A stretch of 64,000 bases of DNA from Paenibacillus sp. Root52 (GTDB taxonomy: Bacteria; Bacillota; Bacilli; Paenibacillales; Paenibacillaceae): the NCBI RefSeq assembly GCF_001426865.1, contig NZ_LMFO01000006.1:624-64623 (forward strand), in the 5' to 3' direction. Both the position numbers and the translations under genes were made by a program. Positions 53,669 through 63,382 of the stretch are shown here, one piece after another (the first letter of the stretch is position 1; the number at the start of each line of letters is the position of its first letter). The notes under the pieces are model-generated. The model was not told where the DNA came from. It ran no database searches and was given only the letters and a program-made list of their open reading frames with translations.

Positions 53669-53896
53669 ATGGAACACCATACAACTTATAAGGTAATACC
53701 CACCTTAAGAAACGAGGTTTTTATCCTAACTAACCAGCCTAAATCGAAAGATGATTCAATCGTATTTTCAACTGTAGATGATATTCTCCATTTCTACGCT
53801 GACAAGCAACCTACAGAGCATCCAACGAAAGAACATTTGCCCGCCCTACCTACTTCTTCCACATCTGCACACCCAACACAACTACCTAATCGCTAA
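53669..53896 (+). CDS. small protein of unknown function, uncertain gene
   Basis: 75 residues. The N-terminal half looks like real protein (YKVIPTLRNEVFILTNQ, then DDILHFYAD), the C-terminus is Pro/Thr/Ser-rich. There is no clear ribosome binding site before the ATG. The strong bidirectional terminator 16 bases after its stop supports a transcribed gene. No family recognised. Confidence 0.45.
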   Translation: MEHHTTYKVIPTLRNEVFILTNQPKSKDDSIVFSTVDDILHFYADKQPTEHPTKEHLPALPTSSTSAHPTQLPNR

Positions 53897-53911
53897 AACG
53901 GGCTTGATGAG

Positions 53912-53951
53912 AAAAAGACCCTGACTCGCTTGAAGCGATCAGGGTCTTTTT
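53912..53951. terminator. bidirectional intrinsic terminator
   Basis: AAAAAGACCCTGA pairs with TCAGGGTCTTTTT around an inner GCTT/AAGC stem. T-runs occur on both strands, so it ends the small gene and the convergent chemoreceptor gene. Confidence 0.9.
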
Positions 53952-53995
53952 AAGCTACTATCTAATGTCTACTATCTATTTCAATGTGACCTGCA

Positions 53996-55684
53996 CTAGA
54001 TCTTGAATGGACTCAAGGATGTCTGAAGCTCTGTTGATATATCCGATAGCACGGCTGCGGATGATTTAATCTGCTCCACGGACTGAAGCTGTTCCTGAAC
54101 AGAACCAGCTGCCTGTTGTGAGTTGGCACTTGCTGTATGCGCATGACGCGCAATCTCATGAACGGATGCCACAACCTGCTCTACGCCTGCGGACATCTCT
54201 TCACTTGTAGCAGCCATCTCTTCAATCTCTGAGGCGATCTGTTCATTCGTATCTCGAATCTGACTGAAATTCAGTTCAGTCTCCCGCGTCAAGCGAATCC
54301 CTTCCTGCACTTCATCCTTGACCTTGGATAGAGCTGTGATGGAGAGCAGCATATCCTGTTCCATACCTTGTACCAATTCATCAATCTTTTCCGAAGAATC
54401 TCCAGCCTGTTCTGCAAGCTTACGCACTTCGGAGGACACGACAGCAAAACCTCTGCCATGCTCCCCAGCTCTAGCTGCTTCAATGGAAGCATTAAGCGCG
54501 AGTAAGTTCGTTTGCCTAGCGACCTCATGAATCGTAGAAGCCATCTGACTAATCTGAGCTGACTTCGCCTCCAACATACGCATGATCTCATCCGTTGCCT
54601 GAACTGACGTGTGAATAGCTGACATCTGCTCCACCGTCATCTGAACAGTCTCGCCACCATTCTCAGCCTGCTCACGTGAATATATTGCCGACTCTGAGAC
54701 ACTTGAAGCTTTATCCGCCATCCGCTGAACACCTACAGCTACTTCTTCCATCGCTTGCAGATTTTCTTCCGTACTGATCATCTGGCTCTCTGCACCACGT
54801 GCCACCTGTTCCACGGAAGACGATATCTGTTCAGATTCCGTCGTTGTTCGCTCAGCAATAGTCAATAATTGGCCTGTCGAGTGCTCAGCTTTCTCTGCTG
54901 CCTGTAGTCCGCCCTGAATGATCAGCTTCAAGCTGCTTCGCATCTCGTTATAGCCGGTGCTGAGTTGACCAATCTCATCCTGCACATGATCCTCAATCGA
55001 CTGTGTGAAATCGCCTGTTCCAGCCAGCTTGATCGCTGTGGATACTCGCCCAATTCGCATTCTGACTCTTCTGACGTACCATATGATGACAGTGATAGCG
55101 ATCAGCATCGCAACAATACAGACAATGGCGAAGGTCTTCAGGAATGATGAAATAATGACATCAATTAAGGATTGTGAGGCACCCACATAAAGTATGCCAA
55201 TAATCTCTCCCATTTGGTTATGGATCGGTTCATACGCTGTCTGATAGGTCTGTCCTACGACAACAGCTTCCCCATAATACCGTTCCCCTTGCTTTAGAAC
55301 GGCTTGAGCGACCTGTTCCGATACCTTCGTGCCCACCGCACGCTCGCCATCCACCATCACGTTGGTGGCAACCCGCTCATCTCCTCTAAAGATGGTAACC
55401 GTATCTCCCGAAGCCTCACCAAGCTCATCTACGAGTTCAAAGTTGCCTTCCATCGTTACTTCGCCCTTGAAAAGTTGTCCATCCTTAATTGCCCATTCAC
55501 CCGGATACTTGTATGTAATGATATGATTCGCCATCTGCAAATCCCTTTTTGCCTTTTCCGTAGCAAATGTCGTAATTCCCTGCCTCATTTCCATGATTAC
55601 ACTAACTGCCACGGCAGAGGAAAAAAGAATAAAAATGCCGATCACAATCAAACTAATTTTAGTACCAATACTCATGCTTCGCAT
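53996..55684 (-). CDS. methyl-accepting chemotaxis protein with single Cache-type domain
   Basis: 562 residues. A membrane helix (about 10-30), an extracellular ligand domain (about 35-185; [28 protein letters not shown]), a second helix (about 190-212), HAMP (to about 265) and a signalling domain with [18 protein letters not shown]. The ligand domain fits the single-Cache group that binds small organic acids. The C-terminal pentapeptide used for CheR docking is absent, as usual in Firmicutes. The start is ATG 55684, or ATG 55675. Confidence 0.92.
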   Translation of the reverse strand: MRSMSIGTKISLIVIGIFILFSSAVAVSVIMEMRQGITTFATEKAKRDLQMANHIITYKYPGEWAIKDGQLFKGEVTMEGNFELVDELGEASGDTVTIFRGDERVATNVMVDGERAVGTKVSEQVAQAVLKQGERYYGEAVVVGQTYQTAYEPIHNQMGEIIGILYVGASQSLIDVIISSFLKTFAIVCIVAMLIAITVIIWYVRRVRMRIGRVSTAIKLAGTGDFTQSIEDHVQDEIGQLSTGYNEMRSSLKLIIQGGLQAAEKAEHSTGQLLTIAERTTTESEQISSSVEQVARGAESQMISTEENLQAMEEVAVGVQRMADKASSVSESAIYSREQAENGGETVQMTVEQMSAIHTSVQATDEIMRMLEAKSAQISQMASTIHEVARQTNLLALNASIEAARAGEHGRGFAVVSSEVRKLAEQAGDSSEKIDELVQGMEQDMLLSITALSKVKDEVQEGIRLTRETELNFSQIRDTNEQIASEIEEMAATSEEMSAGVEQVVASVHEIARHAHTASANSQQAAGSVQEQLQSVEQIKSSAAVLSDISTELQTSLSPFKI

Positions 55685-56058
55685 GTATGTACGCCACCCA
55701 TTTCCCTAAGTAATTGTTAATGCATTACGATGTGAAAAGCTTGAATTCGACTTATCACATATAGAGTTATCGGCAGAAATAATAACAATGTGTATAATGT
55801 TTCAGTGATATATATCACAAAAATTGCTCAATAAAATCAAATCATTTACTCATTCTCCGTAAATGTGTAAAAAGAACCTCTTACAAGGGAAATACACCCT
55901 TTAAAAAGTAGGTCATAAGTCCTTTTTCAATCCCCCAAAGAACATATTTTCCCACCCATTGCACACCAAAAGGATCCGATGAAATCATCGAATCCTCTAA
56001 GCTTGTATGTTTGAAATTGTTAGATTAACGTATAGTTACTCGTAAACATCCTGGATAA
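55685..56058. other. intergenic region between receptor and CotH genes
   Basis: About 375 bases, AT-rich. Apart from the terminator at 55967 I see only likely promoter DNA for the receptor gene. Confidence 0.45.
55967..55996 (-). terminator. intrinsic terminator of the CotH gene
   Basis: AGGATCCGATGA/TCATCGAATCCT, one mismatch, 2-base centre; leftward it is followed by TTTTGG. Confidence 0.8.
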
Positions 56059-58071
56059 TCATTGACTCGTAATCTTAACTGTTGCCTCTGATTGATCCCA
56101 ATCCACCTTCAACCCCAAAGCTTCAGAGATAAAGCGCACGGGTACAAGGGTACGACTGTTCCTGATGATGGCCGAGCTGTCAATTTCCACTGATGTACCA
56201 TTGACCGTTGCTGTGCTGCTGCCAATCTTCAAGACAAATGTCTGATTATTCAATACTGCGGTTACTGTCTTCGCTGTTGGGTTCCAGGTCACCTCTGCTC
56301 CTAATGCCTCAAAAATCGCATTCACAGGTACCATCACTCGTCCGCTAACTTCGAGCGGCTCCTGATCAGGGAAAGCCACAGATTGTCCGTCCAACGTAAC
56401 GGAGATCGACGCTGAATCTGTTGTTTCAGTTGACGTTGTATTACCCTGTTGTTCATCTGTCTCCGGCAAAGGTGTCACTTCGCGTCCAAGCTGTTCTTGT
56501 AAGTTCGCTAGACGGTTTAGTGCAAACGTAGTTAACGATCCAGAAGCCATGGAACCCATGCCCTGACCTCCAGCAAAGTTACCAGCAGGTCTTGTCGAGT
56601 TGTCACCTGTATTCGCTGCTGGGTCTGTTGTGTCATCGTCAGCTACTGTGCCGCTAGGTCGTGTAGGCGGTGTGGTGCCATCTGGCGGTGTCATCCCCTC
56701 CATTCCTTCCGGCGGCGTCATGCCTTCCATCCCTTCAGGTGGAGTCATACCTTCAAAACCTTCTGGCGGTGTCATTCCACCACCCATACCACTTCCCGTA
56801 TCACCAGTGGCTGAATACACAATATTGGATTCAAATTGTTCTGTCGTATAGAACTTTGTTGGATCTGCATTTACATAAGGGCGAATCTTAGCTGAAAGCT
56901 CTGTAATCCGATCTTGAATGCCTTCCAAATAGTCTGTCAATTCGTTGACGTAGGTCAGATATTTTTCCTTGTACTCCGGAACGGCAAGCAAGTTATTGAT
57001 CATTGGTACACTTTCCATGCTAATGCCAAGCACAGGTTCATCTACGGATACGTTGGTCGCGTTCGTATTTGTCGTGGTTGAGTCAGTCGTCGCTCCCCCG
57101 CGACCTCCACCACCAGCTGAATATCCATTAAAGGACATATTGAAGTCCCAAGGCACAACCGTAAATTTGCCAGTAGCATCACTATATAGCATATAGTTAT
57201 GTCCCTTGTCTCCGTTATAACTGTCATAGTTACCTAGGACGGTATTTCCTGCAATATATTGAAGTGCAGAATCAATGTCCAGCACACTCTCGATATCGCC
57301 TTTTTCACCTTCTGGCATTTCGTTCAATGTTTGAATGAAATTTTTAAGCTTTGTTTTGTCTTTATCGGAGCCTAAGTCCTTGGAGAGTGTACTGTATTCG
57401 CCATTTTCCTCATATTGAAGGTAGCTCTTCTCCTCAGTATCGTAGAGGACACCATCTTCGTAATCTTCCCCATAGTTACGCTCCAAATAGCTGTCATCTA
57501 CAGCTTCAACACCTGTATAAAAACCAACCAGCTCACCGTTAACATAGAGGTTGACGTAGTTCGTCATCGGCACATCCATGCCAATGCTACGCAGTGCTTC
57601 ATAATGGAGAATCTCACGCATATACGAAGGATCTGTATAGTTATTATTGAGTACCATTTTATCTAGACCGAGCAAGGTTTGTGTCTTGTCATACTTGTCG
57701 AATTTCAATCTGAAACTGTAACGGTCGGAATCCTCCATGGAAGCAACGGATCTTAACGTCATATTGCCTTTCGTCGAGAACCCTACGTTATCCAACTTGT
57801 TGCCATCCACTTCCACGCTAACTTGTTTGTAATCTTTATCAAGCGGGCTTTCGAGCATGCTCTGCCAGTCGGCATCTTCCATCGTAATCTTCACATCAAT
57901 TACATTATCCGTTTGGAACAAGGATTCGTATGCTTGGGTAACGCCTGTACTTGAAGTTGTAGCTGTACTCTCTGCGGCATATGCCTGCTGACCTCCAACC
58001 CATGCAAAAGATGACGTAACCATTGTCACAGACAAGGCTGTCACTGCAACTTTCCGTAGTAAATGATTCAA
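56059..58071 (-). CDS. secreted CotH-kinase-family protein with repeat linker and stalk domain
   Basis: About 670 residues. A signal peptide (LRKVAVTALSVTMV, cleavage near AYAAE) is followed by a CotH kinase-like domain (about 50-400): DWQSMLESPL, GFSTKGNMTLRS, FDKYDKTQTLLGLDKMVLN and VPWDFNMSFNG, the catalytic-loop region. A low-complexity linker with four EGM-T-P-P type repeats follows (about 445-475), then a copper-amine-oxidase-type stalk domain with VMVPVNAIFEALGAEV and LVPVRFISEALGL. CotH kinases phosphorylate spore-coat proteins in Bacillus; a secreted version with a stalk may act at the surface. Start TTG 58071 has AAGGAGG 8 bases upstream, preferred over 58107. Confidence 0.9.
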   Translation of the reverse strand: MNHLLRKVAVTALSVTMVTSSFAWVGGQQAYAAESTATTSSTGVTQAYESLFQTDNVIDVKITMEDADWQSMLESPLDKDYKQVSVEVDGNKLDNVGFSTKGNMTLRSVASMEDSDRYSFRLKFDKYDKTQTLLGLDKMVLNNNYTDPSYMREILHYEALRSIGMDVPMTNYVNLYVNGELVGFYTGVEAVDDSYLERNYGEDYEDGVLYDTEEKSYLQYEENGEYSTLSKDLGSDKDKTKLKNFIQTLNEMPEGEKGDIESVLDIDSALQYIAGNTVLGNYDSYNGDKGHNYMLYSDATGKFTVVPWDFNMSFNGYSAGGGGRGGATTDSTTTNTNATNVSVDEPVLGISMESVPMINNLLAVPEYKEKYLTYVNELTDYLEGIQDRITELSAKIRPYVNADPTKFYTTEQFESNIVYSATGDTGSGMGGGMTPPEGFEGMTPPEGMEGMTPPEGMEGMTPPDGTTPPTRPSGTVADDDTTDPAANTGDNSTRPAGNFAGGQGMGSMASGSLTTFALNRLANLQEQLGREVTPLPETDEQQGNTTSTETTDSASISVTLDGQSVAFPDQEPLEVSGRVMVPVNAIFEALGAEVTWNPTAKTVTAVLNNQTFVLKIGSSTATVNGTSVEIDSSAIIRNSRTLVPVRFISEALGLKVDWDQSEATVKITSQ

Positions 58072-58532
58072 ATGATGATTCCTCCTTCTTGAGTCTCTGT
58101 TAAGCAACTGTGGCTTATGGAACCATCGTAGAGGACGAACCTTTAGTGAATCTTAAATGTTGAAACGGAAGCAAAATTGAATAGTATGTATACCGATGAA
58201 TTTTTCATGGTCATACAAGAAAAAAGATGAAAAAAACGCAAAATATTACCTAAGAACCAGTTCTTAAGAACTAATTAAGCGCCAAAATCTAACATTAATA
58301 TGGCTATATTACGATATATCACAGGTATAGAACTTATATGGAGGTCCTGCGCATGACATAAGTGACACACGATAGAACGGATCTATAGCAATTAGATAGA
58401 AGAAAAGCATCAAAGAAACCGAAAAAACTTAGGTTAAGAAAATTAACTTCCTTTAATAATGACCTGAACATACATACGTACCATTTCGTCCAGGCCACAC
58501 ATCTATTAACATCCACTAAGGAGTGAACCACC
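58072..58532. promoter_or_regulatory. divergent intergenic region with perfect palindrome
   Basis: About 460 bases between the CotH and receptor genes. A perfect 14-bp palindrome AGTTCTTAAGAACT lies at 58259-58272, next to AAGAAC, giving a cluster of AAGAAC half-sites. No coding sequence is supported. Confidence 0.45.
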
Positions 58533-60296
58533 TTGTTAAACAAGCTTCGTTGGAGTACTATGCCTTTCTTTGCCAAAAATCTAGTCATCTCATTCGGTAG
58601 TATCGTGTTGATTGGTATCATCCTCATTACTGCCGCGTATCAGTTACAAAAGAATATTCTTGTCGAACAACTGCATGATCAAGCAACTGTCATTACCGAG
58701 AAATGGTCTGTCGATCTGGACACAGCCAAAGTAAATGAAGCCATGAATGAGAAAAGCTACACAGGCCCTGCTCAGCAGGAAATGAAAGCTTACCTTGATT
58801 CCATTCACGAACTCTATCCAAACATCGCTCAGGCTTATATTTTCGGTTCGGAACTTGAAGGTGGAGACGGAACATCGATTATCGCTGTCCCTACGAACCT
58901 CGTAGAACCCTTCCAGGAAAGCAATCTATCCGCAGGCGACATGTACCCACTGCCCCAGAATAACGTTGTGGTACTTGAACAGATGAAGGTGGACGGGAAG
59001 CCTGCGTTCAGTGATTTCTACACGGATGAGTACGGCACTTGGACAACCTTGATCTATCCGATCAATAACGCCGATGGTTCCATGTATGCTGCTCTTTTTT
59101 TTGATGTAGATGCAAGTGCAGTGCCTAAAGGTCTGAATGAACTGCTGTTGTACGGCACGATATGTCTGGTTGGTTTCCTACTTCTATTCATGATCCTGCA
59201 GTACATTCTACTGAAGCGAACACTTGCCCCGATCCGTAGCCTCATGCACGGTATTGAGGAAGTGAGCACAGGTAACCTCGATGTAACGATTCAAGTAGGA
59301 CGTGACGATCTAGGAATTATCAATAGCAAATTCAATACGATGATTCAACGAATCAACGATACGATGTACAAGGTACAGAATACGTCGCATCACCTGTCGA
59401 ACTCATCCAAGAAACTACTTAATATTTCAGAGAAAAATAATGAAAATATTCAAAGCATTAGTAACCACATGAAGGATATCTCCAGCGGACTTCGCTCCCA
59501 AGATCAAGCAACGGTTGAAAGTGCACGCGCCATGACGGAGATGTCCACCGTTATTCAGACGATTGCCAGCAGTTCATCTGACGCAGCGGATCAAGCTTTA
59601 AGTATGGAGCAACGCTCCAGTGCAGGGAATGAAGTAATGCAACAGGTCGTCGAGCAGATGCGTCTCATCGCGGGCGCGGTGGAGAATACGTCCGAGTCGA
59701 TTCAATCATTGGAAAATAACTCGAATCAGATTAGCAACATTGTCAATATGATTACGGAAATTGCTGGACAAACGAACCTGCTCGCACTGAATGCTTCCAT
59801 TGAAGCGGCTCGTGCAGGCGAGGAAGGCAGAGGCTTCGCCGTCGTAGCTGGAGAAGTTCGTAACCTGGCAGAACAATCCCAAGAATCCGCGAAACAAATA
59901 CGTCAACTGATTGAAGAAATTCAGCAGGATATCGTTCAATCCTCCGAGTCGATGCAGCTTGGCTCTCAGGAAGTGAAGAAAGGCTTAGAGGTGACGCAAG
60001 AGACGGGCGTGTTCTTCGAGAACATTCTTACAGCAACGAATAAAGTAGCAAACCAAATCCAAGATATCTCCAGCTCTACAGAGGAAATATCAGCAAGCAC
60101 ACAAGAGATGTCTGCTACTGCAGATGAACTATCTTCAAGTGTCAGCAGAGCGGCTAGCAGCAGTAAACAGATCGAGCAATCCATTGAAGAGCAAGAATCC
60201 TCCATGGCTTCCATCGTTACCGCTTCTGATGAACTGTCAGCGGTATCAGAGCAATTGCAAGAACTAATCTCGTTCTTCAAAGTAAGAGCGAATTAA
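58533..60296 (+). CDS. methyl-accepting chemotaxis protein with extracellular Cache-like domain and HAMP
   Basis: 587 residues. A membrane helix (about 17-38), a long extracellular domain (about 40-205; [27 protein letters not shown]), a second helix (about 208-230), HAMP ([16 protein letters not shown], about 232-285) and a signalling domain with [22 protein letters not shown] start with AAGGAG about 8 bases upstream. A terminator follows directly. Confidence 0.93.
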   Translation: MLNKLRWSTMPFFAKNLVISFGSIVLIGIILITAAYQLQKNILVEQLHDQATVITEKWSVDLDTAKVNEAMNEKSYTGPAQQEMKAYLDSIHELYPNIAQAYIFGSELEGGDGTSIIAVPTNLVEPFQESNLSAGDMYPLPQNNVVVLEQMKVDGKPAFSDFYTDEYGTWTTLIYPINNADGSMYAALFFDVDASAVPKGLNELLLYGTICLVGFLLLFMILQYILLKRTLAPIRSLMHGIEEVSTGNLDVTIQVGRDDLGIINSKFNTMIQRINDTMYKVQNTSHHLSNSSKKLLNISEKNNENIQSISNHMKDISSGLRSQDQATVESARAMTEMSTVIQTIASSSSDAADQALSMEQRSSAGNEVMQQVVEQMRLIAGAVENTSESIQSLENNSNQISNIVNMITEIAGQTNLLALNASIEAARAGEEGRGFAVVAGEVRNLAEQSQESAKQIRQLIEEIQQDIVQSSESMQLGSQEVKKGLEVTQETGVFFENILTATNKVANQIQDISSSTEEISASTQEMSATADELSSSVSRAASSSKQIEQSIEEQESSMASIVTASDELSAVSEQLQELISFFKVRAN

Positions 60297-60299
60297 ATA

Positions 60300-60341
60300 G
60301 AAAACGGCTGAATGGCAGAAATGCTGTTCAGCCGTTTTTTA
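60300..60341 (+). terminator. intrinsic terminator of the receptor gene
   Basis: AAAACGGCTGAA pairs with TTCAGCCGTTTT across a 14-base loop and runs into TTTTT. Confidence 0.92.
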
Positions 60342-60402
60342 TTTGAAATAGGTTAAAGCAACATTTTTTTCTTGTTCTTTCTGAAGTGATTTATTTTGAA
60401 AA

Positions 60403-61111
60403 ATGGTACCGTGTATTTTCAACTCACGCACCCGTATGGAGTGCGACCATGGAACCACATACAGTGACTTGAGTACGGGTTTAGATCTACTTGGCTTTCC
60501 TTCAATGTATTTCTATCAGACTGGTCATCGTTTGACGATTGTTCGTCAAGCAAGCGGGAGACATTGGCAAATTGGTCAGAAAAACGCTTGTGAGACTGTC
60601 TACAGTGGGTATACAGGGTCTATGCAGGAACTTGCTATTAATCTTATGGCAACTAAGATGAACGCAGCCTTAGCCCTTGAAAGACAGTTTAGTGAGGATG
60701 GTTTATCCGCGTTGACGGATAGTTCTGGTGGTGGTAATTTGGCTAATGAGTTGGCCAAACGTTTCATTGGAAATAAAATAGATGGTGTAGAGAGTGCAGA
60801 ATCTATTTGGGGTAAGATGACTATAGATGCAACTCAATTTACGACTCACATAGAGTCAGCCACTGTCGATGCTATTGAAGTAGAAGAACGTGTTAACAGC
60901 GAATTGCTTCCTGTCAGCAATTCGAGTTGCCATAAGCGGGGATGATACAGCTTTCCGTAGATGGGTGTTTAACCTGACGAATAGGCCTGTACAGGTGAAA
61001 GCCGGTATAGATGAATGGACTCCGTCAATTGTTATCGAAGGAAAGAAAGCTAAGACGAAAAGAAAGAAAATCTATAACGTGTCTGAAGGGCAGATAGCTT
61101 TTATTTTGTAG
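60403..61111 (+). pseudogene. unknown protein, broken by a frameshift
   Basis: The first frame runs to 60945 and reads as protein after about residue 20 (YSDLSTGLDLLGFPSMYFYQ, then GRHWQIGQKNACETVY and a helical part GSMQELAINLMATKMNAAL). It ends in a short unnatural tail. A second frame, open from about 60890 to 61111, continues naturally (SGDDTAFRRWVFNLTNRP, then EWTPSIVIEGKKAKTK). The shift lies about 60905-60935. The true start is unclear because the first 15 codons overlap the CRISPR-like repeat. I recognise no family. A phage origin is possible but unsupported. Confidence 0.5.
60416..60447. CRISPR. solitary type I-C-like CRISPR repeat relic
   Basis: TTTTCAACTCACGCACCC..GGAGTGCGAC matches the type I-C repeat pattern (reverse of GTCGCACTC...GTGCGTGGATTGAAA) with a few changes and one missing base. 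No second repeat follows at spacer distance. It overlaps the start of the unknown frame at 60403. Confidence 0.6.
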
Positions 61112-61116
61112 ACATT

Positions 61117-61166
61117 AGGCTTAACCCGGAATGAAAATTTAATTCCGGGTTAAGCCTTTCATTTCA
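61117..61166 (+). terminator. intrinsic terminator after the broken gene
   Basis: AGGCTTAACCCGGAAT pairs perfectly (16 bp) with 61142-61157 around a 9-base loop, then TTTCATTT. Confidence 0.85.
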
Positions 61167-61239
61167 GATATTTACCTAACAAGGGTAGGAAGTAATTCCA
61201 TATGGATGTCAAGGTCTGAAAACATGGTCTGTTATGAGA

Positions 61240-61449
61240 TTATATTAATCCAGACTTAATCCATTTTCTTATTCTGTAGAAACCAAATAAAATGACCACA
61301 AATAGTAGAATTGAGAATAGTAAAAAAGTTATGTTACTTGAACCTAGCCCATCCCAATTCAAAACAGTAAAGATTATTATAGAAATATTAAAAATCAATA
61401 AAAAGATAAGAGGAATAATCCATGCAAGACGGAGTTTGTAATTTTTCAA
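61240..61449 (-). CDS. small two-helix membrane protein, candidate immunity partner
   Basis: 69 residues with two membrane helices (about 8-30, 40-60) and a basic tail (RIRKWIKSGLI). The start is TTG 61449 with GGGAGG 8 bases upstream. It lies 32 bases after the secreted protein gene, which has the same GGAGGTTTTA site and also a TTG start. A secreted protein followed by a small membrane protein fits a bacteriocin-immunity pair; this is inference. Confidence 0.6.
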   Translation of the reverse strand: MKNYKLRLAWIIPLIFLLIFNISIIIFTVLNWDGLGSSNITFLLFSILLFVVILFGFYRIRKWIKSGLI

Positions 61450-61481
61450 AGTTAAAACCTCCCGTCACTATATATTATGCC

Positions 61482-62582
61482 TTAAAAACCTCTCACAAAG
61501 CTCAAATCAATATTGGGCCAGTATTTTCCACCTTGAATATTCATTACTGTTGCATTGTGTTGATATTGAGCTGCTGTTTTACTTAAATCCATTCTCGCTT
61601 TAGTTGCATAGGCAGTAGTAGTTAATCCTGCAAAAGTTGTTAGAGCACCTACATAGTTTGAAACAATTGCAACCCATCCAGCAGGACCACCGAGAAATCC
61701 TGCTACTAGTATAGCTAGACCGGCCAATGCAGAAACCCAACCCACTGTTTCTGGCCATTTTGCTGCATCCATATATTGTATGACATACTTCTCATAATTG
61801 TTGATATGTGATTTAAATGTTACCAGCGAACTTGCAGCAGTAGAATTATTTTTTATTGTACCTGTGTATTTCAAATATGTGTTTGCTGCGGCACTTAATG
61901 ATTGTGCAACGAATTCACCGGTAACTATATTATGATTATAATAGTTATCGTAAGCACCAGCTCTTTCAGTTGTCGAAGCCATTGCCATAGTTTCTTCAAA
62001 TTCTGAAATAAATGATTTCACTTCTTCTAGTTGAGCTTTAGTAATGCCTTGGCTACTTCTAGGTGTAGCATTAGAGGATAGGCTAGACGTAAGAATCTCC
62101 ACTTTTTTACGAACATTTACTTCTTCCTTAGTAGTCAAACTCGATTGATAGAATTGGGTTTTTCCTTGAGTATTAGAATTAAGTTTAATTTGCGTAGCAT
62201 CAGTTTCTACAAGTGGAGTTATAAATGTTTCAGCTTGTTTTAATTCAGTAGCCTCCCCAGTTTTCCAATTGTTTTTGAATTCTTCATACGCAACACTAGA
62301 ATCTTTGTAGGTATTGTTAGTGTCATAATAGTCTTCAACTACACTTAATTTCGTTTCGATTTCTATACCGTTATCTGTTATTTCAGTTATTGCATTTACA
62401 TTTTTATAACCTGTTGGTTCATAAAAACCTTCTTCATTTTGATTGTCTGACAACGTTTCAATCGTATAGGATTCTACATTCACTACAGTGTTGTCAGAAG
62501 TTTTCGCCTGGGAAGCAGGGGCTGTTACTGTTACAAAAAGTAAAGTAGCCGCAAGAAATGTACTTAGAGTCTTTTTAATCAA
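61482..62582 (-). CDS. secreted protein with hydrophobic glycine-rich C-terminus, possibly a large bacteriocin
   Basis: 366 residues. Signal peptide MIKKTLSTFLAATLLF with cleavage near SQAKT. An acidic region (about 30-190) follows, then a helical domain with YDNYYNHNIVTGEFVAQSL, and a strongly hydrophobic Gly/Ala-rich segment (WVSALAGLAILVAGFLGGPAG) near 285-330. It ends with GGKYWPNIDLSFVRGF. The layout recalls the geobacillin-26 group of large unmodified bacteriocins, but the link is from memory and weak. The start is TTG 62582 with GGGAGG 8 bases upstream. The gene is AT-rich compared with core genes. Confidence 0.6.
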   Translation of the reverse strand: MIKKTLSTFLAATLLFVTVTAPASQAKTSDNTVVNVESYTIETLSDNQNEEGFYEPTGYKNVNAITEITDNGIEIETKLSVVEDYYDTNNTYKDSSVAYEEFKNNWKTGEATELKQAETFITPLVETDATQIKLNSNTQGKTQFYQSSLTTKEEVNVRKKVEILTSSLSSNATPRSSQGITKAQLEEVKSFISEFEETMAMASTTERAGAYDNYYNHNIVTGEFVAQSLSAAANTYLKYTGTIKNNSTAASSLVTFKSHINNYEKYVIQYMDAAKWPETVGWVSALAGLAILVAGFLGGPAGWVAIVSNYVGALTTFAGLTTTAYATKARMDLSKTAAQYQHNATVMNIQGGKYWPNIDLSFVRGF

Positions 62583-63382
62583 TACTAAAACCTCCCATAT
62601 CTTTTTTTTAAAGACAGGCAGACAACTATGAAGTGTAAGTTTTCAAATAGATCCAATTATATACATTAACCACCTCTTTATTCCATATTTAGATAAATAA
62701 TACCATAATTTTGCTAACTGTATAGCTTTTAATTTAAATAATTTAAATAAAAGGTTATTTTGTAGTTTGGGCAAAAATAGTTTTTTCATGTCCTCGCGTT
62801 GTACAAAATTCAGTTAAGATATGAAATAGGCGGCATTAACGTAAACATCCTGTTATCAGCTTTAATCCTAGACACCGGTGGGAGTGCTCAAGCCCATGCA
62901 TTTCATGTGCTTATGGGTTGTGCTAGAAACACAGTCGCAATGACCAGTACACTCCATAAAGATATAGAAGCCAAATCTAAAAATCCCAACCTAGAATTAA
63001 TATGATTTAGTTCTGAAAATAACTGATAAATCTATCCTTTATTACCAACACACAAAAAAATCCACGCACTCCAAACGGAGTGCGACCACGAGGTCAATCA
63101 TCCAGACACTGAGCATTATTGTATTTCAATCCACGCACTCCATACAGAGTGCGACAGCGGAAAAAACGTAATAAAGTCATATCACATTCAAATTATCACG
63201 CATTCCCAGTAATTGTTACACTTATTCTCTCATCATATGATAAACAACAAGGGAAATTCAAGGTTTGCCATTGCCAAAAGGTCACAGAAATCTCACGTTC
63301 GACAAAATGTGAGATGCGAATCCCCCAGGAAAATCATGTGAGCTTGGCATTCGCACCTTCACCACCCTGCATTAGTCCATTA
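62583..63382. other. AT-rich intergenic region with CRISPR relic
   Basis: About 800 bases. It holds the two-repeat CRISPR relic at 63054-63155 and, near 62799-63005, an open frame with no ribosome binding site that I do not accept as a gene. No cas gene is present. Confidence 0.5.
63054..63155. CRISPR. two-repeat type I-C-like CRISPR relic
   Basis: Two 33-base repeats (63054-63086 and 63123-63155) share TCCACGCACTCC and GAGTGCGAC; the first has a worn 5' end (AAAAAAA instead of ATTTCAA). They flank one 36-base spacer at 63087-63122, a normal size for type I-C. The repeat matches the reverse of the I-C consensus GTCGCACTC...GTGCGTGGATTGAAA. No leader or cas gene is seen in the window. Confidence 0.75.

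Noticed and set aside
62799..63005. 68-residue open frame between the bacteriocin-like gene and the CRISPR relic
   Set aside because: No ribosome binding site, no domain, and mixed composition; likely chance.
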